Of a stretch of 64,000 nucleotides of DNA, positions 1 to 8,121 are shown piece after piece. The position numbers and the translations under genes were made by a program. Below the pieces are notes generated by a model that ran no database searches, was not told the DNA's origin, and saw nothing but the letters and a program-made list of their open reading frames with translations. Source of the stretch: Paenibacillus sp. HB172176 (GTDB taxonomy: Bacteria > Bacillota > Bacilli > Paenibacillales > Paenibacillaceae). The stretch spans positions 62,001-126,000 of the forward strand of contig NZ_JAATHD010000015.1 in the NCBI RefSeq assembly GCF_011947265.1. The letters run 5' to 3'. How positions within the stretch are numbered: position 1 is the stretch's first letter; each line of letters begins with the position of its first letter.

Positions 1-542
1 TCGCTTTCGGGGTGATTGATATTCGACGGTATAATTGCCCGCCCCGACGCAACCTCCCCCATGACAAAAGCCTCGCTCAGGCCTTCGCGAATGGCGATAA
101 AGGCCATCTCCGGCGTTATGATTCCTCTTCGCGCGTAATGCAGCTGCGTAACATTGCGGCCCTCTTTCGCTCGCAGCGGTTCATCCCCGTCGACCGGAAA
201 TTTCTCGACGCCGAGTCTTGCCGCATTCTCCATCGATGAGAAGCCGTTATCCTCCGGCCTGATCGATCTGCCCGCATAAGCCTCCACATCGCCTCGCTCC
301 CTGATCCACGCTTCCCGAAGCTTCGGCAAGCCTTCGCGAATATTGATATTGACCGACGCCTCCTCATCCGTATACAAACCGCTTGTATCATACAATCTGA
401 TCGGCGGATTCTCGCATTCCTCCCCACTGTTTGACTTCGTTGGAGACAGCGCGATCTCTCTCATTGGAACGCGAATTTTCCGTTCATCATCCTCTACATA
501 CACCTTCCTGCTGCCCGGCAGCCCGTTCGTCCATGTCGACAT
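1..542 (-). CDS. thiC: Phosphomethylpyrimidine synthase ThiC, N-terminal part (runs off the window start)
   Basis: ThiC is the radical SAM enzyme that converts aminoimidazole ribotide to HMP phosphate in thiamine synthesis. My translation of the minus strand from 542 gives about 180 residues with typical ThiC blocks: SRKVYVE and VPMREIALSPT near the N-terminus, RPEDNG near residue 100, VTQLHYARRGIITPEM near 135-150 and GRAIIPSNINHPE at the window edge. The catalytic and C-terminal Fe-S parts lie outside the window. The ATG at 542 is preceded in frame by a GTG at 545, and the GGGAGG ribosome binding site at 553-558 sits 10 and 7 bases from them, so either could be used. A TPP riboswitch and a terminator hairpin precede the gene. 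Identification is firm; only the exact start is uncertain. Confidence 0.95.
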   Translation of the reverse strand, partial: MSTWTNGLPGSRKVYVEDDERKIRVPMREIALSPTKSNSGEECENPPIRLYDTSGLYTDEEASVNINIREGLPKLREAWIRERGDVEAYAGRSIRPEDNGFSSMENAARLGVEKFPVDGDEPLRAKEGRNVTQLHYARRGIITPEMAFIAIREGLSEAFVMGEVASGRAIIPSNINHPES

Positions 543-545
543 CAC

Positions 546-587
546 AAAAAAACCTCCCGTTTGGAATAATGGAATTCCATCTGGAGG
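546..587 (-). terminator. Riboswitch expression platform: terminator hairpin that includes the thiC ribosome binding site
   Basis: On the minus strand CCTCC (583-587) pairs with GGAGG (553-557). An inner stem pairs TGGAAT with ATTCCA, and a run of seven T follows at 546-552. The 3' arm of the stem is itself the thiC ribosome binding site, and the T run ends one base before a possible GTG start. The hairpin could therefore end transcription and also hide the binding site. Its place just downstream of a TPP aptamer fits the OFF state of that switch. Confidence 0.75.
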
Positions 588-710
588 CATACGCAGTTCA
601 ATATGAAAAGCAAAGGACATTCGGCGTCCATGCAGCAAAATAATGTCGCAGATCGCTGGAGTCGGAGCGCCAAAAATAACGGCGAATACAATCGCTGTTC
701 GTTTCATTTG

Positions 711-799
711 TCCCGCTTTCCTACGCTGGCATGACCCAGATCAGGTTCAAAGGGACCAAAGCGATTGCTTTATCTCAGCCTTACGGCGCCCCTAGCGGA
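711..799 (-). promoter_or_regulatory. TPP (THI-box) riboswitch
   Basis: The minus strand carries the conserved THI-box elements in order: GGGGCGCC then GGCTGAGAT, a variable arm, then CCTTTGAACCTGATCTGGG and TCATGCCAGCGTAGGAA. The closing P1 stem pairs CCGCT with AGCGG. The aptamer lies about 170 bases upstream of thiC on the same strand, the usual place for a thiamine-pyrophosphate sensor that shuts off thiC when the cofactor is plentiful. Confidence 0.95.
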
Positions 800-876
800 T
801 TTCCTAGATAGACTATAACGCGATTGCCCGGAGTCTGTCAACAAATGACATTCGATTTTACAGGAAAGGCCGCATT

Positions 877-1908
877 CTATAGCTTGATTTTGTTTTGGAA
901 AAGACCTGCCTGCCTTGCCGCCATATAAATAATGACGATAAGCGGTCCGATGAAGACGCCGATAACGCCGACAAGCTTGAAGCCCACATAGAGCGAGATC
1001 AGCGCAGGCAGCGCCCCGATGCCGATCGAATCTCCCAGCACCTTCGGCTCCACGATTCTGCGGAACACCGTAATGACCAGAAACAGAACGATTAACCCGC
1101 TTCCGGTGTATACATCGCCAGTCAATATGAGATAGCCCGCCCACGGAACAAGCACGGAGCCGGTTCCAAGAATCGGCAGCACGTCGACTACGATGATAAG
1201 CAATGCAATCGCCATCGGATATTTGATATGCAGAATAAGAAGACCGATCAGCGATAGTACATAAGTCATAGCGCTCAGAATGATTTGCGAACGCAGAAAT
1301 CCGAATATTGATTTCCGCAAATTGCCCAGCACCTGATCCACTTGAGGACGAGACGATTCCTCGAAGAAGGACAGGACCGTATTCTTCATCGTGTTCAAGG
1401 AATAGCTGAACATGAATACCGCGACCAGGAACACGATGAAGAAGATGAATATGCCCGGCAGCGCCGATGCGAAGGAAAGCACGGTCTTGTAAAGCGAACC
1501 AACCATTTTCGTTAAAGCGCTTGTCAGATCGGTCAGATAAGATTCCAGCGTATTAATCGTATCGGGAGGCAGATTGGCGTAAGTGCCTTTGGCATCTTGA
1601 ACAAGATTATCGATGAAATCGCTGGCATTCTCGAAATAATCAGGAAGATTGCCAAGGAATGCAATAACCTCCGCAACGACTTTAATGCCAAGCAGGACAA
1701 CCAAACCTAGCAGCAACACCGTGAACAAGGCGCTCGACACAGCCGATGCAGCCAATCGATTCATGCGGAATCTCCGAATGAACAAGGAATTAAGCGGCTC
1801 TAGGAAGATTGCGACAATCAGAGCCAACAGAAAGGGCGAGCCTGCCGTGAACATCAGGTAGATCAGCAGCAGGCCGACCGCGATCAACACGATCGATCGT
1901 ATCGACAT
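877..1908 (-). CDS. ytvI: YtvI-like AI-2E family (PerM) membrane protein
   Basis: This is a 343-residue integral membrane protein of the AI-2E exporter/permease superfamily, closest in length and layout to the sporulation membrane protein YtvI of Bacilli. It has two hydrophobic segments at the N-terminus, a third near residues 60-80, a polar stretch around 85-140, and a cluster of helices from 150 to the end. Family signatures include the block around VVDVLPILGTGSVLVPW and a conserved RRIVEPKVLG near residue 290. The start ATG follows AAGGAAG at good spacing. It stands alone between thiC and yfkAB on the same strand. The transported substrate is unknown for this subgroup, so the sporulation link is by family only. 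Confidence 0.8.
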   Translation of the reverse strand: MSIRSIVLIAVGLLLIYLMFTAGSPFLLALIVAIFLEPLNSLFIRRFRMNRLAASAVSSALFTVLLLGLVVLLGIKVVAEVIAFLGNLPDYFENASDFIDNLVQDAKGTYANLPPDTINTLESYLTDLTSALTKMVGSLYKTVLSFASALPGIFIFFIVFLVAVFMFSYSLNTMKNTVLSFFEESSRPQVDQVLGNLRKSIFGFLRSQIILSAMTYVLSLIGLLILHIKYPMAIALLIIVVDVLPILGTGSVLVPWAGYLILTGDVYTGSGLIVLFLVITVFRRIVEPKVLGDSIGIGALPALISLYVGFKLVGVIGVFIGPLIVIIYMAARQAGLFQNKIKL

Positions 1909-1934
1909 GGGAACTTCCTTCTCTCTCTTATGTA

Positions 1935-3056
1935 CTAGTCGAGTATAGCTTTTCTCTCATGGAAATTAACGTTCTTGTAATACATATCCTTCACCAGCAA
2001 ATTCGGACCGCAGCAGGCAGCCTCTGCGCAGTGGCAATTCACGCTTTGTGCAAGCGGATGCTCCAGCCAGCCCTCGAACAATTCATCCAGCCTGGAATGC
2101 TTCATATTGCCGAACGCGGCTACGTCGGAGAAATCTGTTACGAATACCTCTCCCGTGAACAAATTCACATTCAGGCGGTTGCGGCCGTCGGGATCGTTGC
2201 GCACGGTCACGTTGGGCTCCGCCGCGAGTCGCCGAAGCAGCCTCCGCTCCTGCGGATTTTCGCTGCAATGATAGAACGGCAAGGTTCCGAACAGCATCCA
2301 GACGCCAGGATCCCGATTGTCGAGCAGGCGCTCGATCGCCGTTCTCATCTGCTCCCTCGTGATCATAGGCAAATCCTTGGCGAAGGAGCTAGGGTACATC
2401 GGATGCACTTCATGCCTGGTACAGCCCATTTCGACGATTAAGCGATGAATGTCATCGATTTTATCATGTGTTCGATAATTGATCATCGACTCTGCGGATA
2501 CAAGAACGCCGGCTTCGCTAAGTCTGCGGGCATTTCCAATCATCTGATCGTAGAGCTTGACCGCAGCTTGCCGGGGCACGGAGTGACCCGCCTTCGCGAA
2601 CCCAATGGCGTGAAAATCATCCGCGTTCAAATAATTGAATGAGATATGCATAACGTCCAGAAAAGGAGCCAGCGCTTCATAACGGCTGTAAGGCAGGGTG
2701 ACATTTGAATTGATCTGGGAATAAACGCCGCGTTTTCTTGCATATTGCAGAAGGGGAACCATGTATTCGTTCACGGTTCGTTCCGAGAAGGTCGGCTCTC
2801 CGCCCGTAATGCTGATTGTCTCCAGATGCTGAACCTCATCCAGTCTTTGGAGCATCTGCTCCAGGGGGATCTTATCCGGTTCGCGAAGCACCAGCGTGTC
2901 TCCCACCGCGCAATGCTCGCATCTCATATTGCATAAGTTGGAAATCGTCATTTCGACGCTTGTCAAGCGATGCCTCCTGTATTTCTGCAGAGACCGCATG
3001 GGATCCCATGGGTCGCTCCCGGCATGCAAAGCTTGAATGTGGTTAATTGCGTTCAT
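1935..3056 (-). CDS. yfkAB: Radical SAM / CxCxxxxC-motif protein YfkAB
   Basis: The protein has 373 residues. Residues 42-49 carry the radical SAM cluster motif CNMRCEHC (CxxxCxxC), and ITGGEP follows near residue 85. The C-terminus carries the extra cysteine cluster CHCAEAACCGPN that defines the YfkAB family and probably binds a second iron-sulfur centre or metal. It is a single continuous gene spanning both YfkA and YfkB segments. The substrate of the family is not established. It lies 26 bases upstream of the ytvI-like gene on the same strand and follows the terminator of the HD-GYP gene. Confidence 0.88.
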   Translation of the reverse strand: MNAINHIQALHAGSDPWDPMRSLQKYRRHRLTSVEMTISNLCNMRCEHCAVGDTLVLREPDKIPLEQMLQRLDEVQHLETISITGGEPTFSERTVNEYMVPLLQYARKRGVYSQINSNVTLPYSRYEALAPFLDVMHISFNYLNADDFHAIGFAKAGHSVPRQAAVKLYDQMIGNARRLSEAGVLVSAESMINYRTHDKIDDIHRLIVEMGCTRHEVHPMYPSSFAKDLPMITREQMRTAIERLLDNRDPGVWMLFGTLPFYHCSENPQERRLLRRLAAEPNVTVRNDPDGRNRLNVNLFTGEVFVTDFSDVAAFGNMKHSRLDELFEGWLEHPLAQSVNCHCAEAACCGPNLLVKDMYYKNVNFHERKAILD

Positions 3057-3142
3057 GAATTCAGCACCTGACTTTATAATCTTTGTCGTTTCACGCTTCC
3101 TATATTGTAATGGGAGAGAGAGGAGTAAGCAAACCCTGTCAC

Positions 3143-3176
3143 GAAAAAAAAGAGAGGCCGCAAATCGCTCCTCCCT
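3143..3176 (-). terminator. Intrinsic terminator after the HD-GYP gene
   Basis: On the minus strand, directly after the HD-GYP stop codon, a GC-rich hairpin (GGGAGG pairing with CCTCTC, with one G-T pair) is followed by eight T residues at 3144-3151. It separates the HD-GYP gene from yfkAB. Confidence 0.7.
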
Positions 3177-3178
3177 TC

Positions 3179-4309
3179 CTATATGCCTGCAACCAGCTCC
3201 GCGTCCCGTTCTTCGCCGTTCACGCCGGTTATCATTACTGTCAATTGTTTGGAGAGATCAATCTCGAAGGGGACGGCAAGCGGTTCGTCAACCTCGTTCT
3301 GAAGCACCCGAACAATGGGTCTATGCGGATAGCTGTGGTTCAAGTCGACCACGACGCCGCTCTCGCCCGTGTGCAGCTTCACCGAAATGCCGATAGGATA
3401 GATCGCCACGCGATCCCGGAATTGCTGAAGCATCCGTTGCTCGTACAAGGTGCCCGTGCCGGCGTAGAGTCGCTCCATCGCGTCATGAGGCAGCATCGGC
3501 GCGCGATAGACGCGGTTGGTTGTCATCGCGTCGTAGGAATCCACGAGTCCGATCCACTTCGCATAATCGTGAATCTCGTCTCCCTTGATGCCGCGAGGAT
3601 ATCCGCTCCCGTCCAATCTCTCATGATGCTGGAAAGCGCAATGCGCGACGAGAAGAGGCAGATTCGGTTCATTCTTCAGCAGCTCATAGCCAAGCTGCGC
3701 ATGCCGCTTCATATCCGCGAATTCGTCGTTGGACAATCTCCCCGGCTTCTTCAGCACCGCATGCGGAATCTGGGTCTTGCCGATATCATGGAGAAGGGCT
3801 CCCATTCCAAGCGTCATGACTTCTTCCCGAGAATAGCCGCTTGATAGTCCAAGAAGGGTTGTATACACGCATACATTGAGTGAATGCTGGAACAAATAAT
3901 GATCCACGGTTCCCATGCCCATAAGCATGATCATAGCGTCTTTATGATTGGACAAATCGTCAATGATCAGATTCATCATTTGCTTGAACGGCTGTGCGAT
4001 ATAAGGATAAGCAACGCCTTTCTTAATCTTGGGCCGGTCCATCATCTCGCGGAAATTTGTACGGATTTCCTTAATTGCCACCCGAAAGGTTTCTTCGCTG
4101 ATCAATGAAGGAGGTTCGACATCCTCGGTTCGGGCATCTTCGACATAAACATACTGAATTCCGCATTGTTCAAGTCTAAGAATCAATCGCGAAGTAAGCT
4201 CCATATGATCACCGAGCAGGACGATGCCATCTTCGGAATATATTTTTTTGGCAAGCTTCATGCCAGGTACACATTGCGAAATCGGTAGCAATCGCATCTT
4301 CTCGGCCAT
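3179..4309 (-). CDS. HD-GYP domain protein, probable cyclic-di-GMP phosphodiesterase
   Basis: This 376-residue protein has an N-terminal region of about 130 residues of the kind often placed before HD-GYP domains in Bacilli. The HD-GYP catalytic domain follows: HDIGK near residue 175 and HHERLDGSGYPRGIKGDEI near 228-246, matching the family consensus in full. HD-GYP proteins hydrolyse c-di-GMP to pGpG or GMP using a two- or three-metal centre. No membrane segment or receiver domain is visible, so it should be cytoplasmic. A second HD-GYP protein of the same layout lies at 8122-9195, and the two are probably paralogues. The role in this organism is inferred from the domain only. Confidence 0.88.
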   Translation of the reverse strand: MAEKMRLLPISQCVPGMKLAKKIYSEDGIVLLGDHMELTSRLILRLEQCGIQYVYVEDARTEDVEPPSLISEETFRVAIKEIRTNFREMMDRPKIKKGVAYPYIAQPFKQMMNLIIDDLSNHKDAMIMLMGMGTVDHYLFQHSLNVCVYTTLLGLSSGYSREEVMTLGMGALLHDIGKTQIPHAVLKKPGRLSNDEFADMKRHAQLGYELLKNEPNLPLLVAHCAFQHHERLDGSGYPRGIKGDEIHDYAKWIGLVDSYDAMTTNRVYRAPMLPHDAMERLYAGTGTLYEQRMLQQFRDRVAIYPIGISVKLHTGESGVVVDLNHSYPHRPIVRVLQNEVDEPLAVPFEIDLSKQLTVMITGVNGEERDAELVAGI

Positions 4310-4438
4310 TCCCCTTCTGTGTCTGATACTCTATTCATCGGAACTTTCAGCCCGTAATGTTAATTTACGTGAAAACACGAAATTTCGCAACCATTTTATC
4401 CTAATTATTCGACATAAACTGCCAATTATCGCTTTTTT

Positions 4439-5890
4439 TCAATCAAATTCGCTCAAGCTATGCCATCTCGACTTGAAGCTGGCCGTTATCGCTCCTTCAT
4501 TCGCAAGCTCTCTTTCGAGCACGTCTCTGATGAATTCCGGCATGAAGAAATGAAAGCTTTGCGCCAATGCCAGAGATTCGTAACCGATCTTGAAGCTGAA
4601 CATGTCAATCGATCCGACCGCATACAGCTTGCTGTCGTCGAGGGGAATGCCATTCACCTTGACGGATGCAATACGCTCCATTGCGGGACGAGCGGAATCA
4701 TAGGTTATGCTGAGTCCGTCTACCGCGAGCATGCCCAGAACCTCTCCCCGAAAGCCGTAGCCCTTAATCGGCTTTCCTCTGTATTCGTCAAGCAGCGATT
4801 GCTCAAGAGCGGTTCGCAGATTTGCTCCGCTCAGCTCCATCAAGCAAGGATTAATCGGAGAAGGGCATAAGGAATGCAGCTTGCCCGCGGTTACTTCTCC
4901 TTGCGGCAGTCCTCCAAGCAGTTGTCCCGCGTTCACAACGCCGATATCGGCCGCCATCCACTCCCGGAGACCCGCAGCCAACAAATTGCTGAGCGGAGAC
5001 TCTCGATCGGGACTCGAAGGCATCGCTACGCCTAGAGAAGCAATCCTCCTGCCCAAGCGCTCGCCGGCAATAGAGGCGAATCTGCGGATAATGGTATCGG
5101 CCTCGGAACGAAGCTCGAATGCGCCGGTAGGAATGACTTCTGCGCTCAGTACGCCAATTTGGCCAGTCGCCTCGTCTCTCCCAATCACAACTCGGCCGAC
5201 ATAATCGCCGAATTTACCGGCTGCGCACAGCATGGCGCCTTTTATGAACAAGGGCTCCTCGAGCAAATGATGCGTGTGGCCGCCAACAATGAGATCGATT
5301 CCATCCAGCTCTTCGGCCATTCTGCGGTCGAAATGAATGCCGAGATGCGACATGACGATGACGATATCCGCCTTATCTCTAACAAGCCCCAGTTGCTTGC
5401 TTATCGCGTGGATGGGATCTGTCGACCTCCAGCCCAGTTGAAGGTAGAAATTGGCGAAATTGGCAGTCGCCGCGATAAGCGCTATTCGAATACCGTTCCT
5501 GGTTATAACCGCGGAGGGCAGCATCCATGTCGGACGTTGCCCTGTCTTCTCTTCGTACAAATTGGCGCAGATCACCTTGAATGCATGCTCGCCGTCGTAC
5601 AATGCGTTCAGCACATCCCGGGAATAAGTCAAACCTTCGTTGTTTCCCAGCGTTATCGCGTCATAGCGAAGCTCCTCCAGAAGCGCAACATTCACCTTGC
5701 CGTCGCTGCCTTCCGTCTCCATGCGCATCCGATCCATATGATCGCCGCAATCGACGGCGATTACGCGATCCTCCCCGATTCGATTCCTCTCCTCGTTAAT
5801 AATTGCAGATATGCGAGCGGCATTCTCGAGGCGGCTGTGAATATCATTGCTATGAAACAGCACAAGATGATCGTCTGTTGAATTTCTCAA
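4439..5890 (-). CDS. yunD: 5'-nucleotidase / metallophosphoesterase family protein (YunD-like)
   Basis: The protein has 483 residues: an N-terminal calcineurin-like metallophosphoesterase domain (about 1-240) and a C-terminal 5'-nucleotidase substrate-binding domain (about 290-450). Metal-site motifs are FHSNDIHSRL, VDCGDHMD, LGNNEG, MSHLGIHFD and GGHTHHLLE. The usual GNHE motif reads GNNE, so the conserved histidine is replaced. There is no signal peptide, unlike secreted UshA-type enzymes, so it probably acts in the cytosol on nucleotides or related phosphate esters. The start appears to be TTG, with AGGAGG 11 bases upstream. It follows moaA by 51 bases on the same strand. The YunD assignment is by family; the substrate is unknown. 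Confidence 0.82.
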   Translation of the reverse strand: MRNSTDDHLVLFHSNDIHSRLENAARISAIINEERNRIGEDRVIAVDCGDHMDRMRMETEGSDGKVNVALLEELRYDAITLGNNEGLTYSRDVLNALYDGEHAFKVICANLYEEKTGQRPTWMLPSAVITRNGIRIALIAATANFANFYLQLGWRSTDPIHAISKQLGLVRDKADIVIVMSHLGIHFDRRMAEELDGIDLIVGGHTHHLLEEPLFIKGAMLCAAGKFGDYVGRVVIGRDEATGQIGVLSAEVIPTGAFELRSEADTIIRRFASIAGERLGRRIASLGVAMPSSPDRESPLSNLLAAGLREWMAADIGVVNAGQLLGGLPQGEVTAGKLHSLCPSPINPCLMELSGANLRTALEQSLLDEYRGKPIKGYGFRGEVLGMLAVDGLSITYDSARPAMERIASVKVNGIPLDDSKLYAVGSIDMFSFKIGYESLALAQSFHFFMPEFIRDVLERELANEGAITASFKSRWHSLSEFD

Positions 5891-5941
5891 GCTATAACAA
5901 GCCTCCTCATCGCTTCAATAGGGCAGCGGCGGCGCTGTCCG

Positions 5942-6955
5942 TCAACCGCCGATCTGCGACATTCTTCTCTCCGTGGGCACATGGGATTGCTCTTCGTCTG
6001 CGAGCTTGGCCGCCATTTCATGGTTTTCCGGCTTAATGTCCATCGCCTTGAAGAACAGCTTGCGCATCTTGTCGGGCTCGCCGAGCGCCCCCTTCACGTT
6101 CAACTCGTCCACCCAATACAGACAAGGCTTCATGCTTCCGTCCGAGGTAAGGCGAAGCCGGTTGCAGTTTTTGCAGAAATGATCGCTGATGGGGTGGATA
6201 AGTCCGAATGATCCTTGACCTCCAGCAATCGACCAATCCTCGGAAGGTCCGTTGCCATGCACGTTCTCTCTTCGGGAAATCGCGTAACCCTCATCCCTCG
6301 CGATATCCAGGACTCGCCGAAGCGGCAAATAATGCTTCTTCCAATTCTCGTCGGCATGGCCGATCGGCATATATTCAATAAAGCGCACATGCAGAGGCTG
6401 CTCATAAGCAAGCTTCAAAAACTGCGCGATTTCATCTTCATTAACATCCTTCAGCAACACGCAATTCAGCTTGATCGGAGCGAATCCAGCCTCTGCCGCC
6501 GCTTGTATGCCCTCCATTACCTTGCGCAGCTCGCCCGTCCGGGCGATAAAACGAAACCGGGCAGGATCAAGCGTATCGAGGCTAATATTGACGCGTTTGA
6601 GCCCGGCCGCCTTCAGCGCTTTCGCTTGCTTCGCAAGGAAGATGCCGTTCGTTGTCAGAGCGATATCATCGATGCCGGGAATCGCCGATAGACGCGCAAT
6701 CAGCTTATCAAGCCTCGGTCTAATGAGCGGCTCTCCTCCCGTAATTCTAAGCTTGGAGATGCCAAGCAGCGCGCCGGCCTCCACCACCTCGACAATCTGG
6801 TCGTAGGTAAGCAAAGATGCGGATTCGGCGAATTCCATGCCCTCCTCCGGCATGCAGTATAAACATCGCAGATTGCATTGATCCGTAACCGATATGCGCA
6901 AATAATCATGCACGCGTCCGTAGCGGTCCGTCAGGGCTTGCACAGCTTCTCGCAT
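5942..6955 (-). CDS. moaA: GTP 3',8-cyclase MoaA (molybdenum cofactor synthesis)
   Basis: MoaA is the radical SAM enzyme that converts GTP to 3',8-cyclo-7,8-dihydro-GTP, the first step of molybdopterin synthesis. The 337-residue protein has the N-terminal cluster CNLRCLYC near residue 27, ITGGEP near 73, and the C-terminal cluster CKNCNRLRL followed 13 residues on by a third Cys in PCLY. It ends in Gly-Gly, the conserved tail that reaches into the active site. It is transcribed away from the moaD-moaE fusion gene across a 180-base intergenic region. No moaC, mobA or moeA is in the window. Confidence 0.95.
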   Translation of the reverse strand: MREAVQALTDRYGRVHDYLRISVTDQCNLRCLYCMPEEGMEFAESASLLTYDQIVEVVEAGALLGISKLRITGGEPLIRPRLDKLIARLSAIPGIDDIALTTNGIFLAKQAKALKAAGLKRVNISLDTLDPARFRFIARTGELRKVMEGIQAAAEAGFAPIKLNCVLLKDVNEDEIAQFLKLAYEQPLHVRFIEYMPIGHADENWKKHYLPLRRVLDIARDEGYAISRRENVHGNGPSEDWSIAGGQGSFGLIHPISDHFCKNCNRLRLTSDGSMKPCLYWVDELNVKGALGEPDKMRKLFFKAMDIKPENHEMAAKLADEEQSHVPTERRMSQIGG

Positions 6956-7135
6956 AGGTCAGCCACATCCTTCCTCTCTAGCTGATGCTCAAAAAATCCA
7001 TTTTTGATCACAATTTTCTCGATGTTGAAAAACGAACGATTTGAACTTCCTCCGATAGCTAATATCATAACATTTATTAAGGATTTATGGTATTCTATAA
7101 CCAGTTCAAAACAAAGAATGCGAGAGGGATCCCAT

Positions 7136-7879
7136 ATGCTGCACACATGGAAAATCAAGCTGTTCGCCGGCCTCCCGGAAAGGCTCGGAACCAGCCAAAT
7201 CATAGTAGAGTCAGAAGCAGGGCAAATGACCGCCAATGCCTTAAAGTCCGCAATTATCCTGCAGTATCCGGAGCATGCAAACCTGCTGCAAATCTGCTTC
7301 CTGGCGCAAAATCATGCCTATGCGCCTGACGAAGAGACACTCTCCAGCGAAGACGAGCTTGCCATGCTGCCCCCTGTATCGGGCGGCGAAGAAGCCCCGT
7401 CCAAGAGAGCCGCTGCCAAAGAACAAGAGCCTGAGAGATACGTCATAACGCCTCATGCCATTATCGCGGACGAAGTGTTGGCGAAAGTTATTGTGAAAGA
7501 GAACGGAGCTTCGCTCGCTTTCGTCGGAACGACTCGAGAATTCACAGAGGGCAAACGAACCGTCAAGCTGAGCTATGAAGCTTATGATCCCATGGCCATT
7601 GCAACCATGAAGCAGATCGGAGATGAAATCGCCGCGCGCTGGGAAGGAGCATTATGCGCGATCAGCCACCGAGTCGGGATTGTCGAGCTGGCGGAAACAA
7701 GCGTCGTTATCGCCGTCTCTTCCCCGCATCGGGCAGCATGCTATGAAGCAAGCCGCTATGCTATTGAGAGATTGAAGCAGATCGTGCCCATCTGGAAGCA
7801 GGAGATATGGGAAGACGGATCGGAATGGAAGGGACATCAGCTTGGCTCATGGAATCCACTTGGCCATATTCAAGAATAA
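7136..7879 (+). CDS. Fused molybdopterin synthase, MoaD-MoaE (MoaX-like)
   Basis: This 247-residue protein joins the small and large subunits of molybdopterin synthase. Residues 1-84 are the ubiquitin-like MoaD fold ending in LPPVSGG, with Gly83-Gly84 at the site that is normally the thiocarboxylated C-terminus. A charged linker (about 85-100) leads into MoaE (101-247), whose conserved lysines lie in RLKQIVPIWKQE (K214 and K221). In the family, MoaE transfers sulfur from MoaD to precursor Z. Because Gly-Gly is internal, proteolysis after it would be expected, as known for mycobacterial MoaX. The ATG at 7136 has GAGAGGG 7 bases upstream; a longer reading from 7004 lacks homology and such a site. 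It is divergent from moaA. Confidence 0.9.
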   Translation: MLHTWKIKLFAGLPERLGTSQIIVESEAGQMTANALKSAIILQYPEHANLLQICFLAQNHAYAPDEETLSSEDELAMLPPVSGGEEAPSKRAAAKEQEPERYVITPHAIIADEVLAKVIVKENGASLAFVGTTREFTEGKRTVKLSYEAYDPMAIATMKQIGDEIAARWEGALCAISHRVGIVELAETSVVIAVSSPHRAACYEASRYAIERLKQIVPIWKQEIWEDGSEWKGHQLGSWNPLGHIQE

Positions 7880-8121
7880 ATACATATCCCGTTATGAGCG
7901 ATACTATGACCTTTGTTTTATAACAGGACGGGGGGAGCTATCGTTCAAGAGACCGATGACAACGTGAAAGCAAGGTCGATTTATGCCGAATTATTAGGTA
8001 TATAGTCGGAACTGTCGCATCCTCATATTGCCAATTCGAGTATACATTGCTATCATTAGCTACAGTATAAGCACTTTGCCTTAACAACATATATCATTTA
8101 TTAATTATTAGAGGTGTCTCT

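Noticed and set aside
7880..8121. Possible riboswitch (c-di-GMP type) upstream of the HD-GYP gene
   Set aside because: The G-rich stretch near 7926 and the GACC/GGTC pairing looked structured, but none of the conserved GEMM or c-di-GMP-II core elements could be found.
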